Source of the DNA: Alphaproteobacteria bacterium 32-64-14
Lineage (GTDB): Bacteria > Pseudomonadota > Alphaproteobacteria > Caulobacterales > Hyphomonadaceae
Direction of reading: 5' to 3'
Assembly: GCA_002280725.1 (NCBI GenBank)
Contig: NCEM01000019.1
Coordinates: 1-64,000, forward strand
Length of the DNA stretch: 64,000 nucleotides
Shown here: positions 24,846 through 33,566 of the stretch, piece after piece
Numbering within the stretch: position 1 is the stretch's first letter
Layout: each line of letters starts with the position of its first letter
Made by a program: the position numbers and the translations under genes
Notes under the pieces: model-generated
Told to the model about the DNA's origin: nothing
The model's database searches: none
Seen by the model: the letters and a program-made list of their open reading frames with translations, nothing else

Positions 24846-26030
24846 TCAGACGATGCCGGCCTGGCGCAGGCTTTCGACCGCCATGGAATCAAGGCCAAGC
24901 ACCTCGCCGAGCACTTCCGCCGTGTGTTGCCCGACGGTATCGGGGGCCGGGCGGCGGATGCTACCGGGGGTTTGTGACAGGCGGGGCATGACGTTGGGCA
25001 TGGGGATGCGGCCGAGACTGGCGTGGGCCTCCCAGTGTATGGCCTCGCGCGCAAGAAACTGTGGATCACGGACCATGCCGTCGGGGCGGTAGATAGGGCC
25101 GGCGGGCACGCCTGCCTCGGCCATGATGGCGTCGACTTCGGCGACGGTGCGTTGCCGCGTCCAGTCGGCGATCAGTGCGTCGAGTTCGGACTGGCGAGCG
25201 CCGCGGGCGTGATGAGTTTTCCACCTGGGGTCCTCCGCCCATTCGGGATGGCCGATGGTTTCGGCAAGGCGGGCGAACACCTTGTCCTGGTTGGCGCCGA
25301 TGACGATGTCGCCGTCGCTGCAGGGATAGGCGTTGGACGGTGCGATGCCGGGAAGGATGGAGCCGGAGCGCGTGCGCATGTGGCCGCTCGCGCCGTAGTC
25401 CGGCAGCAGGGATTCCGTCACCTGCAGCACGGCTTCGTAGAGCGCGCTGTCCACCACCTGCCCGCGCCCGGTCTGCTTTACCTGATGGAGCGCTGCGAGC
25501 GCGCCCATGCAGCCATAGGTGGCGGCGAGCGTGTCCCCTATGGAAAGGCCCATGCGGGCGGGTGGACGATCCGGCTCGCCCACGAGATAGCGCCAGCCGC
25601 CCATTGCTTCGCCGACGAGACCGAAGCCGGCACGATCCGCGTAGGGGCCGGTCTGGCCGTAGCCGGAGACGCGGACGATGATGAGCTTCGGATTGAAGGC
25701 ATGGAGCGCGTCTGGCGATAGGCTCCATTTCTCGAGCGTGCCGGGGCGGAAATTCTCGATGAGGATGTCGGCCTGCGCGATGAGATCGCGGGCGATCTGT
25801 TGGCCGTCTGGCACGCGTAGGTTCAGGGCAACGGAGCGCTTGTTGCGGGCGATGGTGCGCCACCAGGCGGGGTTTGCGCCTTGGCCCCATTGGCGCATCG
25901 GATCGCCCTCGCCGGGCTGTTCGATCTTGATGACGTCCGCGCCCATGTCGCCCATGAGCTGCCCGCAGAAAGGGCCCGCGATCAGCGAGCCCATCTCGAT
26001 GACGCGGAGGTTGTGGAGGGGGCCGGTCAT
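24846..26030 (-). CDS. CaiB/BaiF family (class III) CoA-transferase
   Basis: A 394-residue class III CoA-transferase that exchanges CoA between acyl groups via an aspartyl-CoA intermediate. The N-terminus 'LRVIEMGSLIAGPFCGQLMG' and 'GADVIKIEQPGEGDPMRQWG' are typical, 'RNKRSVALNL' follows, and the catalytic Asp is D166 in 'MGLSIGDTLAA'. The C-terminus contains 'GVPAGPIYRPDGMVRDPQFL'. The start at 26030 overlaps the upstream orphan gene's stop as ATGA. The 3' neighbours include HMG-CoA lyase, so an acyl-CoA of branched-chain or dicarboxylic origin is plausible, but the substrate is not determined. Confidence 0.9.
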   Translation of the reverse strand: MTGPLHNLRVIEMGSLIAGPFCGQLMGDMGADVIKIEQPGEGDPMRQWGQGANPAWWRTIARNKRSVALNLRVPDGQQIARDLIAQADILIENFRPGTLEKWSLSPDALHAFNPKLIIVRVSGYGQTGPYADRAGFGLVGEAMGGWRYLVGEPDRPPARMGLSIGDTLAATYGCMGALAALHQVKQTGRGQVVDSALYEAVLQVTESLLPDYGASGHMRTRSGSILPGIAPSNAYPCSDGDIVIGANQDKVFARLAETIGHPEWAEDPRWKTHHARGARQSELDALIADWTRQRTVAEVDAIMAEAGVPAGPIYRPDGMVRDPQFLAREAIHWEAHASLGRIPMPNVMPRLSQTPGSIRRPAPDTVGQHTAEVLGEVLGLDSMAVESLRQAGIV

Positions 26031-26608
26031 GACGACCGAACATCTATATGAGGAATGTACTGACCTGACTCCGCCCCCCAATCGAAATACAAACCCGATT
26101 TGTGATCCGCCAACGCTTCTGCCAAACCCTCTGTGATGCTCAGGGAGTGCGCAAAGACCAATTTGGACGCTTTGTCGCCTAAGAGTTTGGCGAACAACTC
26201 CAAGCGATATGTCCCCTCGACAAACCGGAAATCGGTATCAGCTCGTGGGGTAAGGAAGTGATGATTGAAGCTGACGCCGTTCTCGCCCACGAAGAGACCG
26301 CTACCTCGTGTCAGCTTGTCGTCGCCATAGACCCAGATGTTGAATGTCTGACGCAACTCGTTGCGTGAGACTCGGACATGCATACTTTCGATTATTCGAC
26401 CTCGCTTTGACGTGCTGAACAGCAATGCGCGAAGAAAGACTTTGGGCACGCCATCCAGAAATTTGTCACGCGATCCATCAGGTCCAAAATAGACGACGGT
26501 CGGCTGCGTTATACGCACAGTGCCTCGACGAAACAAAGTCAGCCATGCGGTCGTCGCCGAAACGACGAATGCAAGAACTGAAATTATGATCGGTACTGAA
26601 CCAGTCAC
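26027..26608 (-). CDS. Orphan single-pass membrane protein, AT-richer than neighbours
   Basis: An unrecognised protein of about 193 residues. A GTG start at 26608 gives 'VTGSVPIIISVLAFVVSATT', one membrane span at about 5-25, followed by 'FRRGTVRITQPTVVYFGPDG' and a predicted soluble beta-rich domain ('RIIESMHVRVSRNELRQTFN', 'SFNHHFLTPRADTDFRFVEG'). A frame open to 26668 would overlap the HMG-CoA lyase gene and seems unlikely. By eye its base composition is clearly lower in GC than flanking genes, suggesting acquisition. It ends in an ATGA overlap with the CaiB gene, so the two may be translated together. Confidence 0.6.
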   Translation of the reverse strand: MTGSVPIIISVLAFVVSATTAWLTLFRRGTVRITQPTVVYFGPDGSRDKFLDGVPKVFLRALLFSTSKRGRIIESMHVRVSRNELRQTFNIWVYGDDKLTRGSGLFVGENGVSFNHHFLTPRADTDFRFVEGTYRLELFAKLLGDKASKLVFAHSLSITEGLAEALADHKSGLYFDWGAESGQYIPHIDVRSS

Positions 26609-26633
26609 TGAATCCCTGCTTCTGTTGCGCGCG

Positions 26634-27548
26634 CTACTCTGGAGTTCGCGTCGGAAACCCGCCCGCACGGCTGACGAGGCCCGGAAGTTGGCGGCCCATC
26701 TTCTGGCCGAGCCATTTGGCTGTTTCGATCAGGCCATCCAGCGACAGCCCGGTTTCGACGCCGGAGCGTTGCAGCATGTATTGCACGTCTTCGCTTGCCA
26801 CGTTGCCGGTGGCGTTGGGCGCGAAGGGGCAGCCGCCGATGCCGCCGATGGAGGCGTCGACAACCGAAGCGCCGGCTTCGACGGCGGCCCAGACATTGGC
26901 GATGGCGGTGTTGCGGGTGTCGTGGAAGTGGGCGCGGATCGGCACGCTGGGGACAGCCGCCTTCACGGCGGCCATGACGGCCTTTACCTGCGTAGGCACG
27001 CCAACGCCGATAGTATCCGCGATGGCAATCTCGCGCGGGCCGGCGGCGGCGACGCGGCGGGCGAGATCAGCCACGCGCGATGGCGCGATGGCGCCATCGA
27101 ACGGGCAGCCGAAGGCGACGGAGATGGTGGCCTGCGCGGAGCGGCCATGTTCCTTGCCGATGCGGATGATCTCGAGCGCGTCTTCCAGCGTTTCGTCGGA
27201 TGTGCGGCCCTGGTTGCGCGTGCCGAAGCCGTCGCTGGCGGAGATCACGGCGCCGAGTTCGTGCACCTGCGTTTCGAGCGCGCGGAGGGCGCCGCGCTTG
27301 TTGAGCACGAGGCCGATATAGGTGACGTCCTTCGGGTCGCGCTTCGGCAGGGCGGCAACCACCGCCTCGGCGTCCGCCATCTGCGGCACGCGGCCGGGGT
27401 GGACAAAGCTGGCGACCTCGATACGGCGCACGCCGGCGACGAGCGCGCGGGTGATCAGCTCGATCTTGTCGACAGTCGGGAAGAAACCCGGCTCGTTCTG
27501 CAGCCCGTCGCGGGGCGAGACTTCGACGAAATCGATGCGCTGTGTCAT
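26634..27548 (-). CDS. mvaB: Hydroxymethylglutaryl-CoA lyase
   Basis: Cleaves HMG-CoA to acetyl-CoA and acetoacetate, the last step of leucine degradation. It is a DRE-TIM metallolyase: 'VEVSPRDGLQNEPGFFPT' carries the catalytic Arg/Asp, 'RIEVASFVHPGRVPQM' and 'RAHFHDTRNTAIANV' supply the divalent-metal His ligands, and 'GGIGGCPFAPNATGNVASED' contains the catalytic Cys loop. At 304 residues it is full length. Acetoacetate from this enzyme would need the ScoAB transferase encoded elsewhere in the window, whose A subunit is interrupted. Confidence 0.94.
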   Translation of the reverse strand: MTQRIDFVEVSPRDGLQNEPGFFPTVDKIELITRALVAGVRRIEVASFVHPGRVPQMADAEAVVAALPKRDPKDVTYIGLVLNKRGALRALETQVHELGAVISASDGFGTRNQGRTSDETLEDALEIIRIGKEHGRSAQATISVAFGCPFDGAIAPSRVADLARRVAAAGPREIAIADTIGVGVPTQVKAVMAAVKAAVPSVPIRAHFHDTRNTAIANVWAAVEAGASVVDASIGGIGGCPFAPNATGNVASEDVQYMLQRSGVETGLSLDGLIETAKWLGQKMGRQLPGLVSRAGGFPTRTPE

Positions 27549-27601
27549 GCCGGATAAGTCGTACCGGCAGGGGCGGTAGTCAACGGGTCAAAGGAAACGG
27601 G

Positions 27602-28537
27602 TCAGTGCCGGAGGTCAGTTATGGTCGCGAAGAAGGGCGATGCTTCAGCGACGAAGATCGTATTGAGCGCTGCGTTGAGATGCTCGGACTTCTCGATCTC
27701 GACATAGGTGATCGCCAGCCCAGCCGCTTTCAGCTTTTCAGCCAGCAAACGCTGCTTCGCGACGGGCAGGACGGAATCCTGACCGGCGCCGATCACCAGG
27801 ATCGGCCCTTGAAATCCCGCGAGCGACTTTGGAATGTCGTAGGCATCTAGACCATCGACAAGTTGCAGGTCAAAGGTGGGCGGCGTGAACCACGGCTTCC
27901 GGGCATCCATCAGGTCGTTGAAGCTCGGCACCGTGGTTTCGAGCACCATGGCGTCGGCCTCGCGGCTTTTGGCGGCCATCGCGGAGCAGACCGGGCCGCC
28001 AAGCGAATGCCCCCAGAGGACCAGCGGCCGACCGGCGGCGGCCTTGTCGAGATAGGCGGCAAGCCCTTCCTGGAACTTCGCAAACGCTGCGAGTGTGGGC
28101 GCGCCGCTGCTGTCGCCATAGCCCGGATAATCGACCAGCAGGACCTCGCCCCAGGGGAGCGTCTTGGCGATGTAGGTAAGGCCTGATTGGATGCGATCAC
28201 CTGTCTGGCCCATGCAGGCTACGATCAGGGGCTCGCCCGAGGTTGCGTTGGCGGCAGTCACGCGCGTTGTTGCGATGCGGAGATCGCCGATGTCCACGAA
28301 ATCATGGGCAACCTGCGCAGGGATGCGCTCAGCGAAGGCGGGGAATACGCGGCTGAGATCAGCTGTGAACTTTCCATGTGCGAGAAGGTTCTGCTCGCCG
28401 TCCAGCCTCATCTCGGCGGGCGTGGCGGCCTTTCGAGCAATCTCGCGCGGGCGGAAGAACCACCCCTCATCGACGGTGTAGGTGACGCAGCTACCAAGCA
28501 ACGTGGCAGCCAAAGCCAAGAGTGGCGCATATCTCAT
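27602..28537 (-). CDS. Alpha/beta hydrolase lipoprotein
   Basis: A 311-residue serine hydrolase with alpha/beta fold. The start at 28537 has a GGGAGA ribosome site and gives 'MRYAPLLALAATLLGSCVTY', a lipoprotein signal (LLGSC, Cys 17). The nucleophile elbow is 'LWGHSLGGPVCSAMA' (GHSLG). 'VLLVDYPGYGDSSGAPTLAAF' precedes it, and 'VIGAGQDSVLPVAKQ' and 'EKSEHLNAALN' supply the probable catalytic Asp and His. It resembles BEM46/ABHD13-like hydrolases. It is downstream of glpK on the same strand (104-base gap). The substrate is unknown. Confidence 0.82.
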   Translation of the reverse strand: MRYAPLLALAATLLGSCVTYTVDEGWFFRPREIARKAATPAEMRLDGEQNLLAHGKFTADLSRVFPAFAERIPAQVAHDFVDIGDLRIATTRVTAANATSGEPLIVACMGQTGDRIQSGLTYIAKTLPWGEVLLVDYPGYGDSSGAPTLAAFAKFQEGLAAYLDKAAAGRPLVLWGHSLGGPVCSAMAAKSREADAMVLETTVPSFNDLMDARKPWFTPPTFDLQLVDGLDAYDIPKSLAGFQGPILVIGAGQDSVLPVAKQRLLAEKLKAAGLAITYVEIEKSEHLNAALNTIFVAEASPFFATITDLRH

Positions 28538-28641
28538 GATGATCTCCCAACCCTGTCGGGAAGGTCTTGCGAAAATAGGGCCTAAATCGGGCGGCGCCTC
28601 TTCGGTTGTGGTCCGTACCCCCGCTGACGCGGCGTCGCAGA

Positions 28642-30114
28642 TCAGGCTGTTCTTACGCGACCAACCGCGGATTTCCACGCAGCGAGACGCGCCTTGCGTT
28701 CGTCAGCCGCCATCTTCGACTCGAACTTGCGGTCGAGCTTCCAGAGCGATGCCGCTTCATCGAGAGAGCTGAACTCACCAGACCCTACGGCTGCGAGGAT
28801 AGCCGCGCCAAGCACGGTGGTTTCGACATTTTTCGGGCGGATGACTTCGACGGACAGGATGTCAGACATGAATTGCAGCAGCCAGTTGTTGCGCGACATG
28901 CCGCCGTCGACGCGCAGCGTTTGCGGGGCAACGCCGTCCTTGGCCATGGCTTCGAGCAATTCAGCGGTCTGAAAGGCGGCGCTTTCGAGTGCTGCGCGGG
29001 CGATGTGCGCGATGGTGGAGCCACGCTGCAGGCCGAGGATGGCGGCGCGGGCATCGGAATCCCAGTGCGGGGCGCCAAGGCCCGTGAAGGCTGGAACGAG
29101 ATGGACGCCTGCTGTGTCATCGATACTGGCTGCGAGTTCACCCGCGTGGGCGCCGTCGCGGATGATCTTCAATTCATCGCGCAGCCACTGGATCGTGGAG
29201 CCCGCCGACAGGATGGAGCCTTCGAGGGCGTAGGTTGTCTTGCCTGCAACACGATATGCGATCGTGCTGAGCAGGCGGGACGTGGAGCGTTTGAGTTCGT
29301 GCCCTGTGTTGAGCACCAGGAAGGCGCCGGTGCCGTAGGTGGATTTGACGTCGCCCGCGTTGAAGCCCGCCTGCCCGACAAGCGCGGCCTGCTGGTCGCC
29401 TGCGACGCCGCGGATGGGGAGCGCGGGGCCGAAAATGTCGCTGACGCCGAAATCGGCTGCGCTGTCTTTCACTTCGGGCAGCAGGTTCATGGGCACGTTG
29501 AACAGGGCGCAGAGATCTTGGTCCCAGCGGCCCTCGCGGATGTCGTAGATGGCTGTGCGCGAGGCGTTCGTGGCGTCGGTGGCATGGACCTGGCCGCCGG
29601 TGAGACGCCAGATCAGGAAACTGTCGATCGTTCCGGCGGCGAGTTCGCCGCGTTTGGCGCGCTCGCGTGCGCCGGGGACCTGGTCAAGGATCCAGCTGAT
29701 CTTCGAGGCGGAGAAATAGGGATCGAGCAGGAGGCCGGTGCGCTCTGACACCACCGCCTCATGGCCTTGCGCGGCGAGTTCCTGCATGCGGGGCGCTGTG
29801 CGGCGATCCTGCCAGACGATGGCGTTGTGGATCGCCTCACCGGTCTTGCGATCCCAGACTACTACGGTTTCGCGCTGGTTGGTGACGCCGATGGCGGCGA
29901 TCTTGCGCGCACCGAGGCGTTCGACGGTTTGCTCGGCGGTGCGGCGTTGCGTACGCCAGATCGTTTCTGGGTCGTGCTCGACCCAGCCGGACTGTGGGAA
30001 TATCTGCGGAAATTCCTCCTGCGCCGAGGCGATCACCTGACCGTCCAGACCGATGGCCATGGCGCGGCTGGAGGTTGTGCCCTGGTCGAGCGCGAGGATG
30101 ACGCCGTCTATCAT
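28642..30114 (-). CDS. glpK: Glycerol kinase
   Basis: ATP-dependent phosphorylation of glycerol to glycerol-3-phosphate. The FGGY-kinase fold is complete: 'LALDQGTTSSRAMAIG' at the N-terminus, 'GWVEHDPETIWRTQ', 'GVTNQRETVVVWDRKTG', 'GVAGDQQAALVGQAGF', 'STYGTGAFLVLNTG' and 'TLRVDGGMSRNNWLLQFMSD'. The length of 490 residues is normal. Its ATG overlaps the stop of the upstream GNAT gene as TGATG, so it is probably expressed with the ast-like operon. No glpD, glpF or glpR gene is adjacent. Confidence 0.95.
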   Translation of the reverse strand: MIDGVILALDQGTTSSRAMAIGLDGQVIASAQEEFPQIFPQSGWVEHDPETIWRTQRRTAEQTVERLGARKIAAIGVTNQRETVVVWDRKTGEAIHNAIVWQDRRTAPRMQELAAQGHEAVVSERTGLLLDPYFSASKISWILDQVPGARERAKRGELAAGTIDSFLIWRLTGGQVHATDATNASRTAIYDIREGRWDQDLCALFNVPMNLLPEVKDSAADFGVSDIFGPALPIRGVAGDQQAALVGQAGFNAGDVKSTYGTGAFLVLNTGHELKRSTSRLLSTIAYRVAGKTTYALEGSILSAGSTIQWLRDELKIIRDGAHAGELAASIDDTAGVHLVPAFTGLGAPHWDSDARAAILGLQRGSTIAHIARAALESAAFQTAELLEAMAKDGVAPQTLRVDGGMSRNNWLLQFMSDILSVEVIRPKNVETTVLGAAILAAVGSGEFSSLDEAASLWKLDRKFESKMAADERKARLAAWKSAVGRVRTA

Positions 30115-30656
30115 CAGGCTCTCCGCCGTTCAAACTGGATCGTCGGCACGGTCTTGTACGTTGTTCGCACGCGCTCGGTGAAGCCGAACTTCATGGCGAG
30201 CTTGATGGAGGGCACATTGTCCGGATCGATCATGCAGACGAGGCAGGGCGCATTGAACACGCACCTCTCCCACTCCAGCGTCGCCTGCAGCGCCTCGCTG
30301 GCGTAGCCTTTGCCGTGAGCGTCTGGCAGCAGAGCCCAGCCGAGTTCGCGATCCTTGCCGAACGGCGGATCCATGTCGCGCTTGGCATCCATGATACCGA
30401 TTTCGCCGACCAGTTTGCCGCTGATCTTGTCCTCGATCACCCAGAAGCCATGACCCAGCAGGGCCCACGAGCCCGCGTAGCGCTGGACGCGCTGCCACAC
30501 CTCTTCGGCGGTATAGGCGCGGCCGCCGATGAAGCGCGTGACAATGGGATCGTTCCACATCGGGATGCACGCTTCGAAATCGGCAGCCGTATGCGCGCGT
30601 AGGCGCAGGCGCTCCGTTTCCACGATGGGGGCGCGATCAAATCCGCTGGAAGTCAT
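30114..30656 (-). CDS. GNAT family N-acetyltransferase (RimJ/RimL-like)
   Basis: A 180-residue acetyltransferase of the GNAT fold. 'IVETERLRLRAHTAADFEAC' is the typical first strand of the RimJ/RimL-like Acetyltransf_3 group, and 'ELGWALLPDAHGKGYASEAL' is motif A with the acetyl-CoA-binding loop (HGKGYA). 'MIDPDNVPSIKLAMKFGF' is motif B. The acceptor is unknown. It overlaps the astB end by 20 bases and the glpK start by 1 base. Confidence 0.88.
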   Translation of the reverse strand: MTSSGFDRAPIVETERLRLRAHTAADFEACIPMWNDPIVTRFIGGRAYTAEEVWQRVQRYAGSWALLGHGFWVIEDKISGKLVGEIGIMDAKRDMDPPFGKDRELGWALLPDAHGKGYASEALQATLEWERCVFNAPCLVCMIDPDNVPSIKLAMKFGFTERVRTTYKTVPTIQFERRRA

Positions 30657-31942
30657 GCACCGGTCCCAGATTCAATACTTGTCCGATCGCATCGAGCGCG
30701 GCGCGGCTTTCGTCAAGCAGTGCGGGGTCTGCCAGATCGGCAGGCGCGAGACGATCACGATAGTGGCGGCGCACGATGGCTTCGAGCGCATCGATCCTCG
30801 TCTCATCCACCAGACCGCGATTGCCGATGGCGGCCAGTTCGGCGTCAGTCAGTACGACTCGCAAGCGCAGGCAGGCCGGGCCGCCGCCATTGCGCATGGA
30901 CTGGCGGAGATCGAAATAATGCACTTCACGCAGCGCATCACCCGTGCTGCGCGCGAGGAAGGCCTGCACCGCCGGATTGGACTGGGCTTCGATTGGCAGA
31001 ACAAGCGACATGCCGCCCGCGTTCGGCATGGAGACGAGTTGCGAGTTTCTTCGCTTCCAGAAACGCCGGCTCGAATCCACGCGCCTCGCCTGCCCGCTGG
31101 ATCGCGGCGATGGCGGCTTCGCGATCCTCGAACGCCTGTTCGTGGAACATCAGCACGTTCTCGTTGGCGACGGAGACGACATCGTTGTGGAAGGCGCCGG
31201 CGTCGATGGCGGCGCGGCCCTGCTGGAGGAATATCGCGCCACCTCCGGTCCACAGCTGATGCTGGGTTGCGATGATGTGGCAGGCCTCAAGCGACTGGCG
31301 CGCGCGATACTTGCCGCCGCCGTCCCTGGCGAAGGTTGACTGGCCGTAGACGAACAGCTCGACACCACGCTCGCCGTGCGCGCGCGTGAGGCGGCAGTGG
31401 TTGGCCGCACCCTCGTCGCCAAAGGTCGGGAACGGTACGGGGGCGTGGACGGCGAAGTGCTGTTCGTCGGCGAAGATCGACTTCAGCACGCGCGAGGTGG
31501 TGTCCGTCTCGATGGCGCGATGGAAATGCGAGACGAGATTGGCGGGCGTGAAGTGGACACGCCCATCGCCCGTGTCGGCGGAGGGCGACACGGTGGCGGC
31601 GTTTGCGGTCCACATGGCGGAAGCAGATGAGACGTTGGCGAGCAGAAGCGGATTAGCGCGCGCGGCGGCGGCGAGAATATCGGCATCCTTGCCGGCAAAG
31701 CCCATCTTGCGGAGGCTTGGAATATGCGGACGTTCGTGCGGCGGCAGGCATCCCTGCACGAGGCCATGCCGCAGCATCCAGCGCATCTTGGCAAGGCCCT
31801 GCAGCGCCGCCTCGCGCGGGTTGGAAACCTGACCCTGATTGGCGGCGGCGGCGAGATTGCCGTGCGCCAGGCCACCATAGTTATGGGTAGGCCCGACAAG
31901 GCCGTCGAAATTGACTTCCGTTGTCACGGGCGCTCGGGGCAT
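30637..31942 (-). pseudogene. astB: N-succinylarginine dihydrolase, broken by an internal deletion with frameshift
   Basis: Second enzyme of the arginine succinyltransferase pathway, hydrolysing N-succinylarginine to succinylornithine, ammonia and CO2. The first frame reads 'EVNFDGLVGPTHNYGGLAHG', 'NHCRLTRAHGERGVELFVYG' and 'AFHNDVVSVANENVLMFHEQ' up to 'GFEPAFLEA' at about 31055. The second frame resumes at about 31047 with 'NSQLVSMPNAGGMSLVLP' and carries 'QSMRNGGGPACLRLRVVLT', the active-site Cys region, to the normal end at 30637. Homologues have about 17 residues between the Glu and 'NSQL'; here only 7 bases remain, so about 44 bases are missing and the frame is shifted. The first frame ends at 30938, without the catalytic Cys. 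Confidence 0.88.
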
Positions 31943-31982
31943 CAGCCGGTCCTGCAGTATCCGTGGACAATACTGCCACGGG

Positions 31983-33479
31983 TCAGGAGCAAAGCGCCAT
32001 CATGATCTGGGCATACCCCTTGATCATCCGGCCGAGATTATCGACCGACAGCCGCTCGTTCGTGCCGTGAAAACCATTGAGGTCCACGTCATCGTAGATC
32101 GCGGGCGCAAAGCGGTAGATCGCATCCTTGCTGATGGCCGAGGCGTAACGTGCATCCGTCGCGCCGATGACAAGCGCGGGCGCCACGGCGACTTCACCGC
32201 CGCCTGTCGCGCGCGCGACGGCCTCGAGCACGCGGTAGGCTTCGCTGTCCGTGGCGGACACGGGCGAGGGCTCGGAACCGATGCCGTCTTCGTACTGCGT
32301 GACGGTCAGCCCCGCGATGTGGGCGGTTGCGTCCTTGACGTGCTGGGTCACCGAGGCGACCGAGTCGTTAGGATGGATACGGAAGTTCACCACGGCGCTG
32401 GCGCGCTGGGGCAGGACGTTGTCCTTGATCGAGCCGGTCAACATGGTGGGCGCGGTCGTAGTGCGGACGATGGCGTTGGCCGAGGCGTCGCCGCCTACCT
32501 GCCCCGCAATGACCGAGCCCAGAAGCCATTGATTCGCGAACGCCATCTTCGTCATGAACGGCAGGTCGGGCGAGACGGCTTGAATCATCTCGTTAAAGGG
32601 CGGCGCGGAGAGATCGGCCGGCATCTGCTTCTCCTCCAGCGCAATGAGCGCGCGGGCGATGCGCACGGCGCCACTGTCACGCGGCGGGCGCGAGGAGTGA
32701 CCGCCTTCGGTGGCGGCCGTGATCTGGAACGAGACATAGCCCTTCTCAGCCACGCCAATCAGCGCGGCGGGCTTTCCTGTGAGGGGGAAGTTGTAGAGCA
32801 CGGCGAAGCCTTCATCGAGCACCATGGCGGGCGTGACATTGCGCGACTTCAGCAGCGCGAAGATTTCCTGCGCGCCGCGGCCCGAGACCTCCTCGTCATG
32901 GCCGAACGCGAAGATCACGGTGCGCTTGGGCGTCCAGCCAGATTTCGCGAGCGCATCGCCCGCCTCAAGGATAGCGATCAGCGAGCCCTTGTCGTCCATG
33001 GCGCCACGGCCCCAGATATAGCCGTCAGCGACAACGCCGCCGAAGGGGCCGTGAGTCCAGTCGGCGTCTGTGCCCGGATTGACGGGCACCACATCCTGGT
33101 GGGCCATCAGAATTACCGGCGGCAGGGACGGATCGGTTCCAGTCCATGTCATCAGCATGGCGTGAGTGAGGACTTTCTCCATGGCCATCTTCGCGAAGAC
33201 GGCGGGATAGCGCTCCCGCAGGGCGGCCTGCAGATCGATCCACGGCTGATCTGCGCCGGGCTTGGGATCGCCGGAGGCGTAGGTGACGGTCTGGATGCGG
33301 ATGGCGGCGCCGAGCGATTCCGCAGCAGCCGCGACATCGACCGCCGGAGGTTCGGGAAGCGTGATCGCGGCCTGCGCGTCCGTCTTGGGGCCGAACTGCG
33401 AGGTGTTCCAAAGCACGACGCCGACCAGGATGGCGACAACCAGCGCCACGCCGCCGAGAATCTTCAAAGCCAGTTTCAT
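31983..33479 (-). CDS. M20 family metallopeptidase (carboxypeptidase-S type)
   Basis: A 498-residue di-zinc peptidase of the M20 family, closest in layout to CPS1-type Gly-X carboxypeptidases and N-acyl amino acid hydrolases. An N-terminal membrane span ('LALKILGGVALVVAILVGVV') anchors it facing the periplasm. Metal motifs are 'ILMAHQDVVPV' (HxD), 'IWGRGAMDDKG' (bridging Asp), 'FGHDEEVSGRGA' (catalytic and ligand Glu), and a late His in 'NGFHGTNERLSV'. The dimerisation domain includes 'EGGHSSRPPRDSGAV'. It lies between astD and astB on the same strand, so it may supply free arginine from peptides to the pathway; that is inference. Confidence 0.9.
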   Translation of the reverse strand: MKLALKILGGVALVVAILVGVVLWNTSQFGPKTDAQAAITLPEPPAVDVAAAAESLGAAIRIQTVTYASGDPKPGADQPWIDLQAALRERYPAVFAKMAMEKVLTHAMLMTWTGTDPSLPPVILMAHQDVVPVNPGTDADWTHGPFGGVVADGYIWGRGAMDDKGSLIAILEAGDALAKSGWTPKRTVIFAFGHDEEVSGRGAQEIFALLKSRNVTPAMVLDEGFAVLYNFPLTGKPAALIGVAEKGYVSFQITAATEGGHSSRPPRDSGAVRIARALIALEEKQMPADLSAPPFNEMIQAVSPDLPFMTKMAFANQWLLGSVIAGQVGGDASANAIVRTTTAPTMLTGSIKDNVLPQRASAVVNFRIHPNDSVASVTQHVKDATAHIAGLTVTQYEDGIGSEPSPVSATDSEAYRVLEAVARATGGGEVAVAPALVIGATDARYASAISKDAIYRFAPAIYDDVDLNGFHGTNERLSVDNLGRMIKGYAQIMMALCS

Positions 33480-33566
33480 GTGTGCCGCCCGCCTTGTGAC
33501 CCCCGCCCGATTTAAGACATCGCGAAACGGCGGCGGTCAACTCGACGTAGCGATAACCGTTAGGCG

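Noticed and set aside
31911-33515. 534-codon open frame opposite the M20 peptidase
   Set aside because: Antisense shadow; the opposite strand has clear M20 metal motifs and this frame has none.
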